The notes under the pieces were generated by a model. It was not told the DNA's origin. It did no database searches and saw nothing but the letters and a program-made list of their open reading frames with translations. From assembly GCF_036323735.1 (NCBI RefSeq), contig NC_086021.1, positions 129,208,476 to 129,272,475 on the forward strand: a stretch of 64,000 nt of DNA, read 5' to 3'. A program made the position numbers and the translations under genes. Within the stretch, counting starts at the first letter, position 1. The number at the start of each line of letters is the position of its first letter. Positions 22,100-33,826 of the stretch are shown piece by piece. The DNA is from Rattus norvegicus (lineage: Eukaryota > Chordata > Mammalia > Rodentia > Muridae).

Positions 22100-22905
22100 G
22101 GTGATGTTAAGATTCTGCTCTGTGTATTTACAGGTTGTCATTAATGTTCCTAAGGGATGGATGGTACCGGGCTTTGTATGTTTAAGTGGGCAATTATATC
22201 TTATCAATTGGATTTAAGATTATTGTGTTGTGTGTTCTTTTATGTGAGGGTTTGAGTGTAGGAAAGTGTGCGGCTGGGATGTGTTTCCACCAAGATATCT
22301 AGCAGATATCTTGGGACACCGTGGTGCAGACCTAATGAGGTAAAAGACACCTATACTTTATTTTTATTTTATTTTTACAACAACATCTCTTCTTGAAACC
22401 AGAGCAAATCCCAGCCATCCCTCTGTCTCTACTTGTACCCAAACACACGGGACTACAGATGTGGGGGCGAGGGGGGGATTCTGCAGATGTCAGGGTAGGC
22501 AGGTGAGAGTGAAAACTCAGTTCAGACTGACTTCACCAACCTGGATCAAACTTCAGGGTAGCTGATGCCAGGTAATGCTGTGGGCATATTTAAACACAAT
22601 GAAATTTGGAAAAAAAAAAGCAACAGTCATTCCAAGTCTAGGTGCACAATAAAGCTTAAGGTATGACTATATAGAAATTCCACACAAAGTACATGTGGCC
22701 TTGAAGACAGGTTCTATAGCTTAAGGGCCTAGCATCTGGTGAGACCACTGATCAAGACTGCAGAGAGGTCAGCAGGCTACAAAATACACGTGACATCTCC
22801 CCTAAGGATAGGTTCTTTAAATGGAAGATAAAGTTAACAGTCTAGGCACGAAGAGTCTGGATTTGGGTGGAGTCTGCTTCTGCAGAACAAAAGGTCATCA
22901 GGTCC
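22100..22905. other. Intergenic sequence without recognisable feature
   Basis: No clear repeat or exon. Confidence 0.4.
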
Positions 22906-23524
22906 TGTAGGCTTATATTTTTAAAACCTACCTTAGTAAGGGTTCTTAAATGCTTCAGCCTCCCTTATAGCCCACTGACCAAAGGTAGGGGAGGAAGATG
23001 GTTAATAGGACAAGGGGGGCATGGACCTATTTAAAAAAAAAATTCCTTGAGGCGATTCCAATCTTTGCTGTCAGCAGTCTAGTCCACTGGAGTCAGCAGC
23101 AGCAGCTCGAACCAGAAACCTTGAAGCTTTGAAGATCAGCAGGAGCCTAATGAAGCAGCAAGAAGCAGCCAGAACACCACCAGAAGTTCTTTGGTGTCTT
23201 TCTCTCTACGAAGCCACGGCAAGTGAAGATCAGTGAAGAAAGCACGGTGAACCAATGCCAGCGCGTCGTCAGCAAAGACCATCATCAGTGAAGCCCAACC
23301 ACAACCAGCAAAGAATTGCAAGGTGAACCAATGCAATAACACTGTCCACAGTCTACTGGTGATACTCATACTCTTCCCAAACATCACGTGACCTCTCAAC
23401 GTCCGGTCCGACAAAACATCACGTGACCTTTCACCCGACTGCTTCTAGAAAAACACATGTCTGCTCTCAGCAAATATCACATGACACAGCTATTTCTCCA
23501 AAGGAACCAGAAATTTTCACTTCA
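22906..23524 (+). mobile_element. LTR-like repeat 'family A', copy 1
   Basis: Bounded TGTAGG...ACTTCA. It shares collinear blocks with copies at 39263, 54340 and 59826 (CTCCCTTATAGCCCA, CAGAACACCACCAGAAGTT, AGTGAAGATCAGTGAAGA). Two perfect TCACGTGA E-boxes at 23384-23391 and 23419-23426. Probably a solo LTR of a rodent endogenous retrovirus. Family not named. Confidence 0.6.
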
Positions 23525-23639
23525 AGGTTGTTAACAATATCCACTTCCAGATTTCTGGGTGAGAAAGCAAGGGTTTTATCTCCTCCGTGGAGGAGACACC
23601 CCGAGTATTTAACATTCCTGGTTTCCCTAGTGATCTGTG

Positions 23640-23708
23640 GGTGCAGAGACATTTGTGCCTCCAACATGCAGCAAGTACTCTTAGCCACTGAGCCATCTCT
23701 CCAGCCCT
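23640..23708 (-). mobile_element. B2/B3 SINE head fragment, antisense
   Basis: Ends TACTCTTAGCCACTGAGCC ATCTCTCCAGCCC, the reversed SINE head. Only about 70 bases remain. Confidence 0.7.
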
Positions 23709-23800
23709 TGCTTTAATTTGGGGTTTGGGTTTTGTTTGTTTTGGCCGAGTCTTGCTCTGTAGTCCCGCTGACCTGATACTTTATAGACCCAGCTGGTCTT

Positions 23801-23990
23801 TTTTTTTTTTTAAGGATTTATTCATTCTATATATGTGAGTACACTGTCGCTGTCTTCAGACACACCAGAAGAGGGCATCTGATCCCATTACAGATGGTTG
23901 TGAGCCACCATGGGGTTGCTGGGAATTGAACTTAGGACCTCTGGAAGAGCATTCACTGCTCTTATCCTCTGAGCCATCTCTCCAGCCCCA
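23801..23990 (-). mobile_element. B2 SINE, antisense
   Basis: Full-length reversed B2. Flanked by ACCCAGCTGGTCTT at 23787-23800 and 23991-24004; the same target recurs after the next element. Confidence 0.93.
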
Positions 23991-24004
23991 ACCCAGCTGG
24001 TCTT

Positions 24005-24078
24005 TTTTTTTTTTTTTTTTTTTTTTTGAGCTGAGGACCGAACCCAGGCTCTACCACTGAGCTAAATCCCCAACCCCA
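24005..24078 (-). mobile_element. ID SINE, antisense, internally deleted
   Basis: The poly-T tail is followed by GAACCCAGG joined directly to CTCTACCACTGAGC, so about 23 bases of the ID middle are missing. Target copy ACCCAGCTGGTCTT on both sides (23991 and 24079). Confidence 0.9.
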
Positions 24079-24171
24079 ACCCAGCTGGTCTTAAACTTAC
24101 ATAATCCCCTTGTTTCAGACACTTCCAGTACTGTGACTCCTGGCCTATTGCTAAGTCTTGACGTCCCTTTT

Positions 24172-24390
24172 TTTAATTTTTCCACTTTTATTTTATATGT
24201 ATGGTTGTTTTGCCCGCATGTCTCTCAGTACACCATGGGCCTAACTGTTGCTCACAGAGGCCAGAAGAAGCTTTTAGATTCCCTGTAAGTAGAGTTACAA
24301 CTGTGAGCTGCAATGTGGGCACTGGAATTGAACCAAGGTCCTCTGAAAGAACCGTCAATATCCTTATCCCCTGAGCCATCTCTCCAGCCT
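24172..24390 (-). mobile_element. B3 SINE, antisense
   Basis: TTTATATGTATGGTTGTTTT tail side, GTGGGCACTGGAATTGAACC, ending GAGCCATCTCTCCAGCCT. Confidence 0.85.
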
Positions 24391-24699
24391 GACTTCCTTC
24401 TTGGTAACGATAGACCTTCCCAGAGCTGCTGGGAGAATGTGCCTCTATAGACAAGCGCTCAAAGGAGAAAGAGCACACAGAGCACATAGAGCCATTAGCT
24501 TTAGTTCCTCATCCTCCCTGCTAAGTTAACAGATGGCCGAAGCAGTAAGTCAATAAAAGAGGGGAAAGCTAAGGAAAAATCCAGGAAAATATATAAACCG
24601 GAAATCCAGATTGAAAATGCTGTTTTTCTTCAGTTCAGGAGATCAAACACAGGGCCTTGGAACAAGCATTCTGTCACTAAACACAGTGACAGTGAGGTT

Positions 24700-24888
24700 T
24701 TTTTTTTTTAAAGATTTATTCATTTATTAAATATAAGTACACTGTAGCTGTCTTCAGATACACCAGAAGAGGACATCAGATCCCATTACAGATGGTTGTG
24801 AGCCACCATGTGGTTGCTGGGAATTGAACTCAGGACCTCTGGAAGAGCAGTCGGGTGCTCTTAACCACTGAGCCATCTCTCCAGCCCC
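24700..24888 (-). mobile_element. B2 SINE, antisense
   Basis: Full-length. Target-site duplication GACAGTGAGGTTTTT on both sides. Confidence 0.95.
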
Positions 24889-25009
24889 GACAGTGAGGTT
24901 TTTATCACAGAGGTCAAGACTGGGGATTCAACTGCTTCTTCATTTCTCTGTTCTATTTTCTTTCCTTTCCCACGTTCATCTTAACCATCATTGTTAGTGT
25001 CATATTTCT

Positions 25010-25207
25010 ATTTTATTATTTTCAATTATGTGTGTGGGCTTAGTATGTGCACATAAGTGCCAGTGCCTAGGGAGTCCAGGGGTATTAGGTCCCCATGAAC
25101 TGGAGTTGGAAACAACTGTGAGTCACTTAGTGTGGGTGCTGAGAATTGAACTCAGGACCTCTGGAAGAGCAGGACTCACTCTTAACTGCTGAGCCATCTC
25201 TCCAGCC
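25010..25207 (-). mobile_element. B3 SINE, antisense
   Basis: GTGTGGGTGCTGAGAATTGA...GAGCCATCTCTCCAGCC. Confidence 0.85.
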
Positions 25208-25545
25208 TTGTCTACATCATTTTAATGCATCTTAAGGATCTCATCAGTTTAGGGAATGCAAAGTCTTTCCCTCTCTGATTCTCGTGTGCTCGGCTGACCC
25301 ACCTACATGACTTAGACAACAAATTAAGACTAGAAAAAAAGGGGATTTTCACTTGTAGTTGTGATCAGTCCTGGGTAAAGAGACTCAACAGCCTGAGAGT
25401 AGATGTGCTGTACAGCGCACAGTTCTCAAATACATGACTGTCTTCTACAATGAGAAAAATTCTGAGGATAAACATGTAGTTCTCTCTCTAATACAGTCAT
25501 TTGATTTTTCAAATGAAATCCTCTTCTCTTTCAGTGCTAAAGACT
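25208..25545. other. Intergenic sequence without recognisable feature
   Basis: No repeat or exon was recognised. Confidence 0.4.
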
Positions 25546-25550
25546 GAACC

Positions 25551-25917
25551 TGATACAGAGTGCTTCAGTTGTAAAAGCACAACTCTTACGAAGTTACAGC
25601 TAGTCTCGCTCAACCTTTATTGGTCGGCCCAGAGAGGAGTGTCTGCTGAGACCGCCTGTCTCTCAAGATAATCTCTCCGGCTTGAAACTATACCAGGAAA
25701 GAGAGACTGCAGACCCGTATGTAGCTGAAGCTGCTTCCTCCACTTACTCATTCCACCTCTATAAAAGGTTTGAACCAGCTTTTCCCCTTCGAGGGGCCTT
25801 CATTCCTGCCGAAGGTTGTCTGTCCTTCACTGTTTGAAATAAAGTTTATCTGTTGAGGTCAGACTCTGGTCCGTTTCCTGCCTTTTATCTCTTTACTCTG
25901 TGTTCCAGAGTCTAACA
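25551..25917 (+). mobile_element. Solo LTR of an endogenous retrovirus, complete (367 bp)
   Basis: Starts TGATACAG and ends CTAACA, flanked on both sides by the 5-base duplication GAACC (25546-25550 and 25918-25922). It carries a TATA box (TATAAAAGG, 25760-25768) and a polyadenylation signal (AATAAA, 25838-25843) at the usual spacing, so U3, R and U5 can be assigned. No internal viral sequence lies next to it. Family not named. Confidence 0.85.
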
Positions 25918-25922
25918 GAACC

Positions 25923-27383
25923 CAGACCTTGTGAATGCTAGACAAGGTCTACCTTCAGCTTCCTCCCTAGATCTGGGTTTAAGGGTATAAGGTTTCAACC
26001 TGGGATTAAGCCCTGGATTATAAATTTGTGTTAAGAAGACCAGTTTTTTTTTTTTCCTAGCCCTGCTATGGAGAATATTTAAGGACACAGATTGGAGGGA
26101 GAAAATATTCACTCTCTGAGAGTTTATAGGCAGAAAGAAACAAACAATTTCTCTTTGAAATATAGATTTTTTTCTTTCTTCCCGTGTCTCAGGGATGTCT
26201 CTAGGGTCACATGACATATTTAAGACCCTTGTTTGTTCATTGAGTGAATGGCGTCCAGTGTGGTTTCTGTGATTAATGCAAAGACAAAAGATGCTGCCAC
26301 ATGAACACTTCCCTCCCTCGTGGACATGCTGGCATTTGTTCCTTCCTTTCATGTTCGCCCAACATTCCCAGCCCTTCTCATCCCTTCTTAGACACGCAGT
26401 CTGCCCAGTCCACACCCGGGGTCCATCTTTACCTGAGACCAATTGTAGATGTGTCCTTCCCAAGCTGCTTCAGCCTCACTTTCACTTCTAGAAGAGCTCA
26501 GAGTTCTGACCCTCTGCCCCATTTCCAGTAATCAATTGGCACCTGAGTTCAGCATCCTCTTATTAGTCCCGAGTCTCAGTGGTGCTCTCTGCAGACATCC
26601 TGATTCAGGAGGTCCTTTTGAACTTTTAAATATTTCTCCCCCTGCATGTTACACCGGAATAAGGTGTCTTCCTAACCAAAGTCACGCTTTCTTATTAACA
26701 GTTTTCCCGGCTCCTTCTCCTAGAGCCTGCAGCTGGATCCATATAACACTAGTCTTGCCTTATTGTACCTGTCTACTCACACTTAACCAGAATTCTGGCC
26801 TTCACTGTCTCAAGGTAATTACTCAGTCACTTTACTAGGCAGGATATAGAGCCAGTAAAGAAGTAGGAGGATTGAAATCAGAGATCAAGACTGTTTGTAC
26901 AAAGTCATTGTATGCATGTGTGTGTATGTGTGTGTGTATCCATACATATGTGTCTGTGTGTATATACACATATATGCATATAGCTTACAATCCTTTATAG
27001 AGCCTACACTGCTCTACACCCATAATAAGACAAATATGAGTTACTGATTGTTTTTAAAAGGATATTGTACTAATGAAATAGTTTGTCCCATTGGCTAAAA
27101 CACACACACACACACGGTTTTACATTTTGGGGTATAACTACTGTTCTAAATACTTCATACAAATGAATTCATTTAATCCTCCTCACTTTCCAGTGAAGCA
27201 ATATTGCCATTGTTCCCATTTCACAAATCAAAATGGTAAGGCACGTAAGGTTGAGCCCACCAGAAGAACTGGGCCTTTCAATTATGGTGACCAATGTCTC
27301 ATATGAGACAAGAGATCACCTTGGGCTACGACGCAGCCAAGCCTGTCTCAAGATGTAATAATAATGAAAGCTGGTCCTTGCCC
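25923..27383. other. Intergenic sequence, no gene recognised
   Basis: A TG/TA-rich low-complexity stretch at about 26912-26982 and a short (CA)n near 27100. Open frames at 26276-26838 have no recognisable domain. Confidence 0.4.
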
Positions 27384-27520
27384 ACAGTGGTGGTGCATGC
27401 CTTTAATCCCAGCACTCTGGAGGCAGAGGCAGGTGGATCTCTGAGTTTGAGGCCAGCCTGGTCTACAGAGTGAGTTTCAGGATAGCCTGGGCTACACAGA
27501 GAAACCCTGTCTCAAAAAAC
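27384..27520 (+). mobile_element. B1 SINE
   Basis: GTGGTGGTGCATGCCTTTAA through GAGAAACCCTGTCTC and A-rich tail. Well preserved. Confidence 0.93.
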
Positions 27521-28099
27521 AAACAACAATAATAATAGCTGGGCCTAAACATAAAGAACCCTAGGAATGCACTATGTGTCTAGCCTCTACTCTTAGCTTT
27601 TTTAAACTGGATTTCTTAGTCCTTCGAATAAAACCCAAACTGATTACTCTAAGTGAATCCAGAAACTTCTGTCTCATTTGGCTTCAGCCTCATAAGACCC
27701 TTGATAATGTAAACAGGAAAGCTGCCAAGTTCCAGTAAATCATGTTTTGTATTTATTAAACAATACTATAAAATGCAGATGAAAACCCTTATTGTAATTC
27801 AAACTGGAGGGATTTTTTTTTCTTGTTGATGATGTTCAGAAACTGGTCCAGCTGTTTCTCCAGCTGCCTGGTAGAATCCAGAGAAACAGATCAGCAAATC
27901 AGTTCACATTCTAAATTCTGGAAGGGACAGTGCATTCCCTTTTGTTCTCATATGGCATCTATATTTAAATTATAATGCGAAAGCTACCCAGGACTAAGTG
28001 GGCACATTTACGTAATTGGTGCCAGAGGTCTAAAGCAGAAGCAGAGGGGGCTAGACCTTGATGGGTGCAATTATTCTACCCATCTTCTTATTCTCCTTT
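27521..28099. other. Intergenic sequence without recognisable feature
   Basis: No repeat or exon was recognised. Confidence 0.4.
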
Positions 28100-29839
<1,740 letters not shown>

Positions 29840-30035
29840 TGCATGGGCATTTTGCCTGCATGTATGTACGTGCACCGCTTACATGCCTGGTGTCCTCATG
29901 GACCACAAGAGGGCATTGGGTCACTTGGGACTGGAGTAACATAGTTGCGAGGCACTGTGTGGATGCTGGGAACTGAACCCTGGACCTATGGAAAGGCAGC
30001 CAGTGCTCTTCACTGCTGAGCTGACCTTCCTGTCC
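29840..30035 (-). mobile_element. B3 SINE, antisense
   Basis: GGGCATTTTGCCTGCATGTA, CCACAAGAGGGCATTGGG, TGGATGCTGGGAACTGAACC. Confidence 0.8.
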
Positions 30036-30598
30036 TATCATTTTTACCCTTTACGCTGCATGTCTCCCTCGGGCATCGCAAGGGTCTCTGGGTACAGAAG
30101 GTAAAGAACGCTGCCGCATAGCTCTTAGACTCACTCAGTGAGAACTCGGAATTTAGCAGCTGAAGAGAGAGATGGCTTCCTAATTGCATCTGTGCAGGAA
30201 ATGCTGACTCTGAGTTCTAGGCCAGGAATAGCCACAGCCATTTTATTTTTCCCTTCCTATGCTTTCCAAGTGACTCATAAACGATGCTGTGCATTCCAAT
30301 AGTGCGCCACGAAGTGGAGCCACGCAAGGTGGAAAACGGACATTACTCTCTCTTCTCAGCGGATCCGGCTTTCGGGTATCATTTGTGAGGGCACAGTAAC
30401 CTACAGAAGGCAGAAACGAGACTACTCCATGCCAGCCACTCCCGGAGCCCTGTGCCACGTCTCTGCTCTTCATGTGGGTCCTCGTCCTTGCCGAATCAGT
30501 GCTGCTGGCCTTTGGGGATGTCGGATACAGTGCTTCTTAGCCCTCCCTGCAGATCAGAATCACTTGTGGGCTTTAGAAAACAAAACTAAAAAGTGCGT
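30036..30598. other. Intergenic sequence without recognisable feature
   Basis: No repeat or exon was recognised. Confidence 0.4.
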
Positions 30599-30755
30599 TG
30601 GGGCTGGAGAGATGGCTCGGCAAGTAGGAGCATTTACTGTTCTTGAAGGTTTGATCCCCAGCAACCACAGGCTGGCTCACAGCTGCCTCTAACTCCAGTT
30701 CCAGGGGATCCAACAGCCTCTTCTGGCCTCTACAGGTTCCTGCACATAAGGTATT
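30599..30755 (+). mobile_element. B3 SINE
   Basis: GGGGCTGGAGAGATGGCTCG head, AACTCCAGTTCCAGGGGATC body. Confidence 0.85.
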
Positions 30756-30782
30756 TTTATATAGATCTTTCCTTATTTACAA

Positions 30783-30973
30783 CTGTTATGGGTCTCTGTA
30801 TGAATGTATGCCGCATGTGAACAGGTACCCACAGAGGCCAGAAGATGATGCTGGATCCTCCAGAGCAGTTGTTGTGGGGGTTAGGAGCATCCAATGTGGG
30901 TGCTGGGAACGGAGCTTTGGTCGCCTTAAAGAGCAGCCAGTGCTCTTAGACACTGAAGCATCTCTTCCGCCCT
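30783..30973 (-). mobile_element. B3 SINE, antisense
   Basis: CACAGAGGCCAGAAGATGAT...AAGCATCTCTTCCGCCCT. Forms an inverted pair with the B3 at 30599. Confidence 0.75.
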
Positions 30974-31255
30974 ATAAAAAATTAATAATTTAAAAGGCAT
31001 ATAGATTCTACCCATTAACTGGGGGTCTGAGAGGTAAGGTTGGATATCACTCTTTAAGAAAAAAAGTCTCCTAGGAAAATTGAATGAACTCACCAGAGGT
31101 AACACCCTCTACACCAGATTAGACTTAAAGAAAACCTGATCGGATAGATCAATGCTTCTGAATCTGTTCTTCACCATTACCTCATAAAGGAGCCTGTTTA
31201 GACTTTGGCCCTTCATCCTCACCCCAAGAGTTGAGTGCAGATATGTATCTGGTTG

Positions 31256-31287
<32 letters not shown>

Positions 31288-31737
31288 ATCTGTGTTTAAC
31301 ACACATAAAGAAATGGCTTTCACCCTCTCTGGAGCAATTTTTCCTCACAGGAGTTCTAGTGAGCCCACTAACAATGGATGTCTGCTTGAACTGCAGCGAC
31401 AACCCCCACATCAGCAGCTTAGAGCACAGACGTTTCCATTTCACCTGCACAGCATGTGCACTGATCAGCAGAGTTATTCTGAGTCATCTTCTAGACTTCT
31501 GGGTCATCACCTAGACTGTTAGAGCAGAGGGAAACAGGGTCTAGGGGATGGCAGGTGCAAGCTTAGACTGCGTGGCACAACACTGACTCAACGAATGAAC
31601 AAACAAGCAAACACCCCACAAGAGAGGACTCTTCCCCTCGAGCTTTTGCCACAAGACCCTCCAGAGGTGCCACCTACCTTTCAAGGAACAAAGCAAGTCA
31701 CATGATACAAGCAGGGCTTAATAAGATGGGTCTGAGT
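30974..31737. other. Intergenic sequence with a short (GT)n
   Basis: (GT)n at 31263-31287. Otherwise no repeat or exon was recognised. Confidence 0.4.
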
Positions 31738-31745
31738 TTCTAGAC

Positions 31746-31801
31746 CATCGATTCTCAGCCTTTCTAATGCTCTGACCCTTTAATATGGTTCTGTGGCTCT
31801 G
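31746..31801 (-). mobile_element. hAT-type DNA transposon URR1, first part
   Basis: Terminal sequence CATCGATTCTCAGCCTTTCT is a decayed hAT terminal repeat. It is preceded by the 8-base target duplication TTCTAGAC (31738-31745). The element continues at about 32342 after an insertion. Confidence 0.75.
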
Positions 31802-32341
31802 CGTCGGGCTTCCTCCCTCAGGGTATCCAGGTACCACGGCTGTTGTCGCACACTGGGAGGGAGAGGATGAAGCAGAGACTGGGATGGGTGGGTCAGCAGG
31901 ATCTTGGCCCAGCTGTGGGGGGAGGGGGCATTCTCTGAGGATTTCAGCGTTACAGCTCTCTTAGACGATATTCAGTAATGCACCTTGTGCGTATGTATTA
32001 CTCGGGGCGAACAGGACTATATGAATCGTGAAGAGTGGGAAGGGATTTTTAGGCGAGTGTACATTGACTGAGGCTCATGGTACTGGGAACGCCTCATTTG
32101 CATGGAGAGGATCTTAGATGCTTGCCAGGCAGGTTCTTACTGGGAGAAAGGGAGTTGAGCCTGTAATTTCACCAAGAACTACTTGACATACATCAGGTAG
32201 ATGTGAGGGTCGGGCTTCCTAGGTAAGGTCAGATGGAGAAGAGGAAGCCCTACTAGAAAAGAAGTCTTCCATTTTGCACCTAGCTCAGGGAACTGTCCAG
32301 TCATGCTACATTACAACCTTAATAGCAGGGTTTTCCAAAAC
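31802..32341. mobile_element. Unclassified 540-bp insertion within URR1
   Basis: It separates two collinear halves of URR1. It has no SINE head, no A tail and no coding potential. The phrase GTCGGGCTTCCT occurs twice (near 31803 and 32211). It contains a perfect octamer ATTTGCAT at 32096-32103. The flanks GGTTCTGTGGCTCTG and AGTTCCTCAGCTCTG may be a diverged target duplication. Family unknown; LTR-like regulatory sequence is one possibility. Confidence 0.5.
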
Positions 32342-32524
32342 AGTTCCTCAGCTCTGCTGACCCCCAACCCTAAAATTATTTTCATTGCTACTTCATAACT
32401 GTAATTTTGCTACTGTTATGAATCATAACATAAATATCTGTTTTCTCCTATGACTTTAGACAATCCCTGTGAAAGGGTCATTTCACCTTCAAAAGGGTTG
32501 TGACCCACAGGTTGAGAACCACTG
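32342..32524 (-). mobile_element. hAT-type DNA transposon URR1, second part
   Basis: ACCCCCAACCCTAAAATTAT...GGTTGAGAACCACTG is the rest of URR1 with its other terminal repeat. It is followed by TTCTAGCC (32525-32532), matching 7 of 8 bases of the left duplication. Confidence 0.85.
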
Positions 32525-32620
32525 TTCTAGCCATCAATGAACAGGCTACTAGAGAAGGCAATCTTCTCAGGTGCGTGCATTGTGATTTTAAAAGAGACAT
32601 AATAATGGGAGAGTTGGAGC

Positions 32621-32808
32621 TGGAGAGATGGCTCAGAGGTTAAAAGCACTGATTGCTCTTCTAGAGGTCCTGAGTTCAATACTCAGCAACCACATGGTGG
32701 CTCACAACCACCTGTAATGGGATTCAATGCCCTCTCCTGGTGTGTCTGAAGACAGCTACAGTGTACTCATATACATGAAATAAATAAATAAATCTTAAAA
32801 AAAAAACT
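32621..32808 (+). mobile_element. B2 SINE
   Basis: GAGCTGGAGAGATGGCTCAG head to an AATAAATAAATAAATC tail. Well preserved. Confidence 0.93.
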
Positions 32809-32827
32809 TAAAAAAATAATAATGTGA

Positions 32828-33005
32828 GAGATGCTCAGTGGTGAGGGACTGTATTGCTCTTCAGAGGGCCTGAGTTCAGATTCTGACACCTCTGTCAGCT
32901 GACTCACAACTTCATCCTGCTGAGGCTCCAACTGGCTTCTGAGAATGCCTGCACTTATCATGAATGGTTGCTTATACAGACATATACATAATTTAAAATA
33001 AAAGA
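32828..33005 (+). mobile_element. B3-like SINE, diverged
   Basis: GAGATGCTCAGTGGTGAGG head, GGGCCTGAGTTCAGATTCTG. Confidence 0.65.
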
Positions 33006-33019
33006 TAGACACCTCCCTA

Positions 33020-33202
33020 TGGACCATAAAGATGGCTTAGTAACTAAAGGCTCTTCTCACCAGACCTGGAGACCTGGGTTCAGTCTCTGGGACCCACATG
33101 GAGAGAGTTGACTCCTCCAAGTTGTCCTGTGACCTCCACAAGTATGCCACGGCATGTGTCCACCGCCTCACACCCCCCCCCCCCGCTCCGTTACTAAACA
33201 AA
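33020..33202 (+). mobile_element. B4A-type SINE
   Basis: AAAGATGGCTTAGTAACTAA, GACCTGGGTTCAGTCTCTGG, GTTGTCCTGTGACCTCCACA. Confidence 0.75.
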
Positions 33203-33217
33203 AGATTTTGGCATTTT

Positions 33218-33313
33218 TTTTTTTTGGTTCTTTTTTTCCGGAGCTGGGGACCGAACCCAGGGCCTTGCGCTTCCTAGGTAAGCGCTCTACCACTGAGCTA
33301 AATCCCCAGCCCC
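33218..33313 (-). mobile_element. ID SINE (TTACCTAGGAAGC type), antisense
   Basis: Complete with the GGTTC-marked tail. Target-site duplication AGATTTTGGC(A/G)TTTT at 33203-33217 and 33314-33328. Confidence 0.95.
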
Positions 33314-33328
33314 AGATTTTGGCGTTTT

Positions 33329-33392
33329 GAGACAGCATCTCACTGTGTAGACCAGTGTTGAACTCAGAAAAGTCTGCTGGCTTCTGTCTATG
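33329..33392 (-). mobile_element. B1 fragment, antisense
   Basis: GAGACAGCATCTCACTGTGT. Only the 3' part of a B1 remains. Confidence 0.55.
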
Positions 33393-33438
33393 GTAATGGT
33401 AAGGGCATATACTGCCACATCTAACATTTTGCAAATTT

Positions 33439-33441
<3 letters not shown>

Positions 33442-33529
<88 letters not shown>
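33442..33529 (+). repeat. Compound (CT)n(GT)n microsatellite
   Basis: (CT)23 runs directly into (GT)21 with no interruption. Confidence 0.95.
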
Positions 33530-33530
<1 letters not shown>

Positions 33531-33531
<1 letters not shown>

Positions 33532-33660
33532 GTGGCTTTGGAGGCTGTAGACAGAGTTGGGTCCCCTGGAGTTGGAATATTCTGTTGTGTACTGGGAACC
33601 AAACTCCAGTTTTTTGCAAGGGCAGCATATGTTCTTAACCACTAAGCCATCTCTCCAGCA
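33531..33660 (-). mobile_element. B3 SINE, antisense
   Basis: GGTCCCCTGGAGTTGGAATA... TAACCACTAAGCCATCTCTC. Confidence 0.8.
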
Positions 33661-33695
33661 CAGAAGTTTCGTTTTGTTTAAAGAAATAGGTCAGG

Positions 33696-33810
33696 GGGTT
33701 GGGGATTTAGCTCAGTGGTAGAGCGCTTGCCTAGGAAGCGCAAGGCCCTGGGTTCAGTCCCCAGCTCCGGAAAAAAAAAGAACCAAAAAAAAAAAAAAAA
33801 AAAAAAAGAA
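33696..33810 (+). mobile_element. ID SINE, first of a tandem pair
   Basis: Middle variant TTGCCTAGGAAGCGC. The tail has the GAACC interruption followed by a long A run. Flanked by AAAGAAATAGGTCAGG at 33680-33695 and 33811-33826. Confidence 0.95.
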
Positions 33811-33826
33811 AAAGAAATAGGTCAGG

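Noticed and set aside
33168..33642. Overlapping frames with Thr-His and Arg-Glu repeats
   Set aside because: They come from the compound (CT)n(GT)n tract plus SINE sequence.
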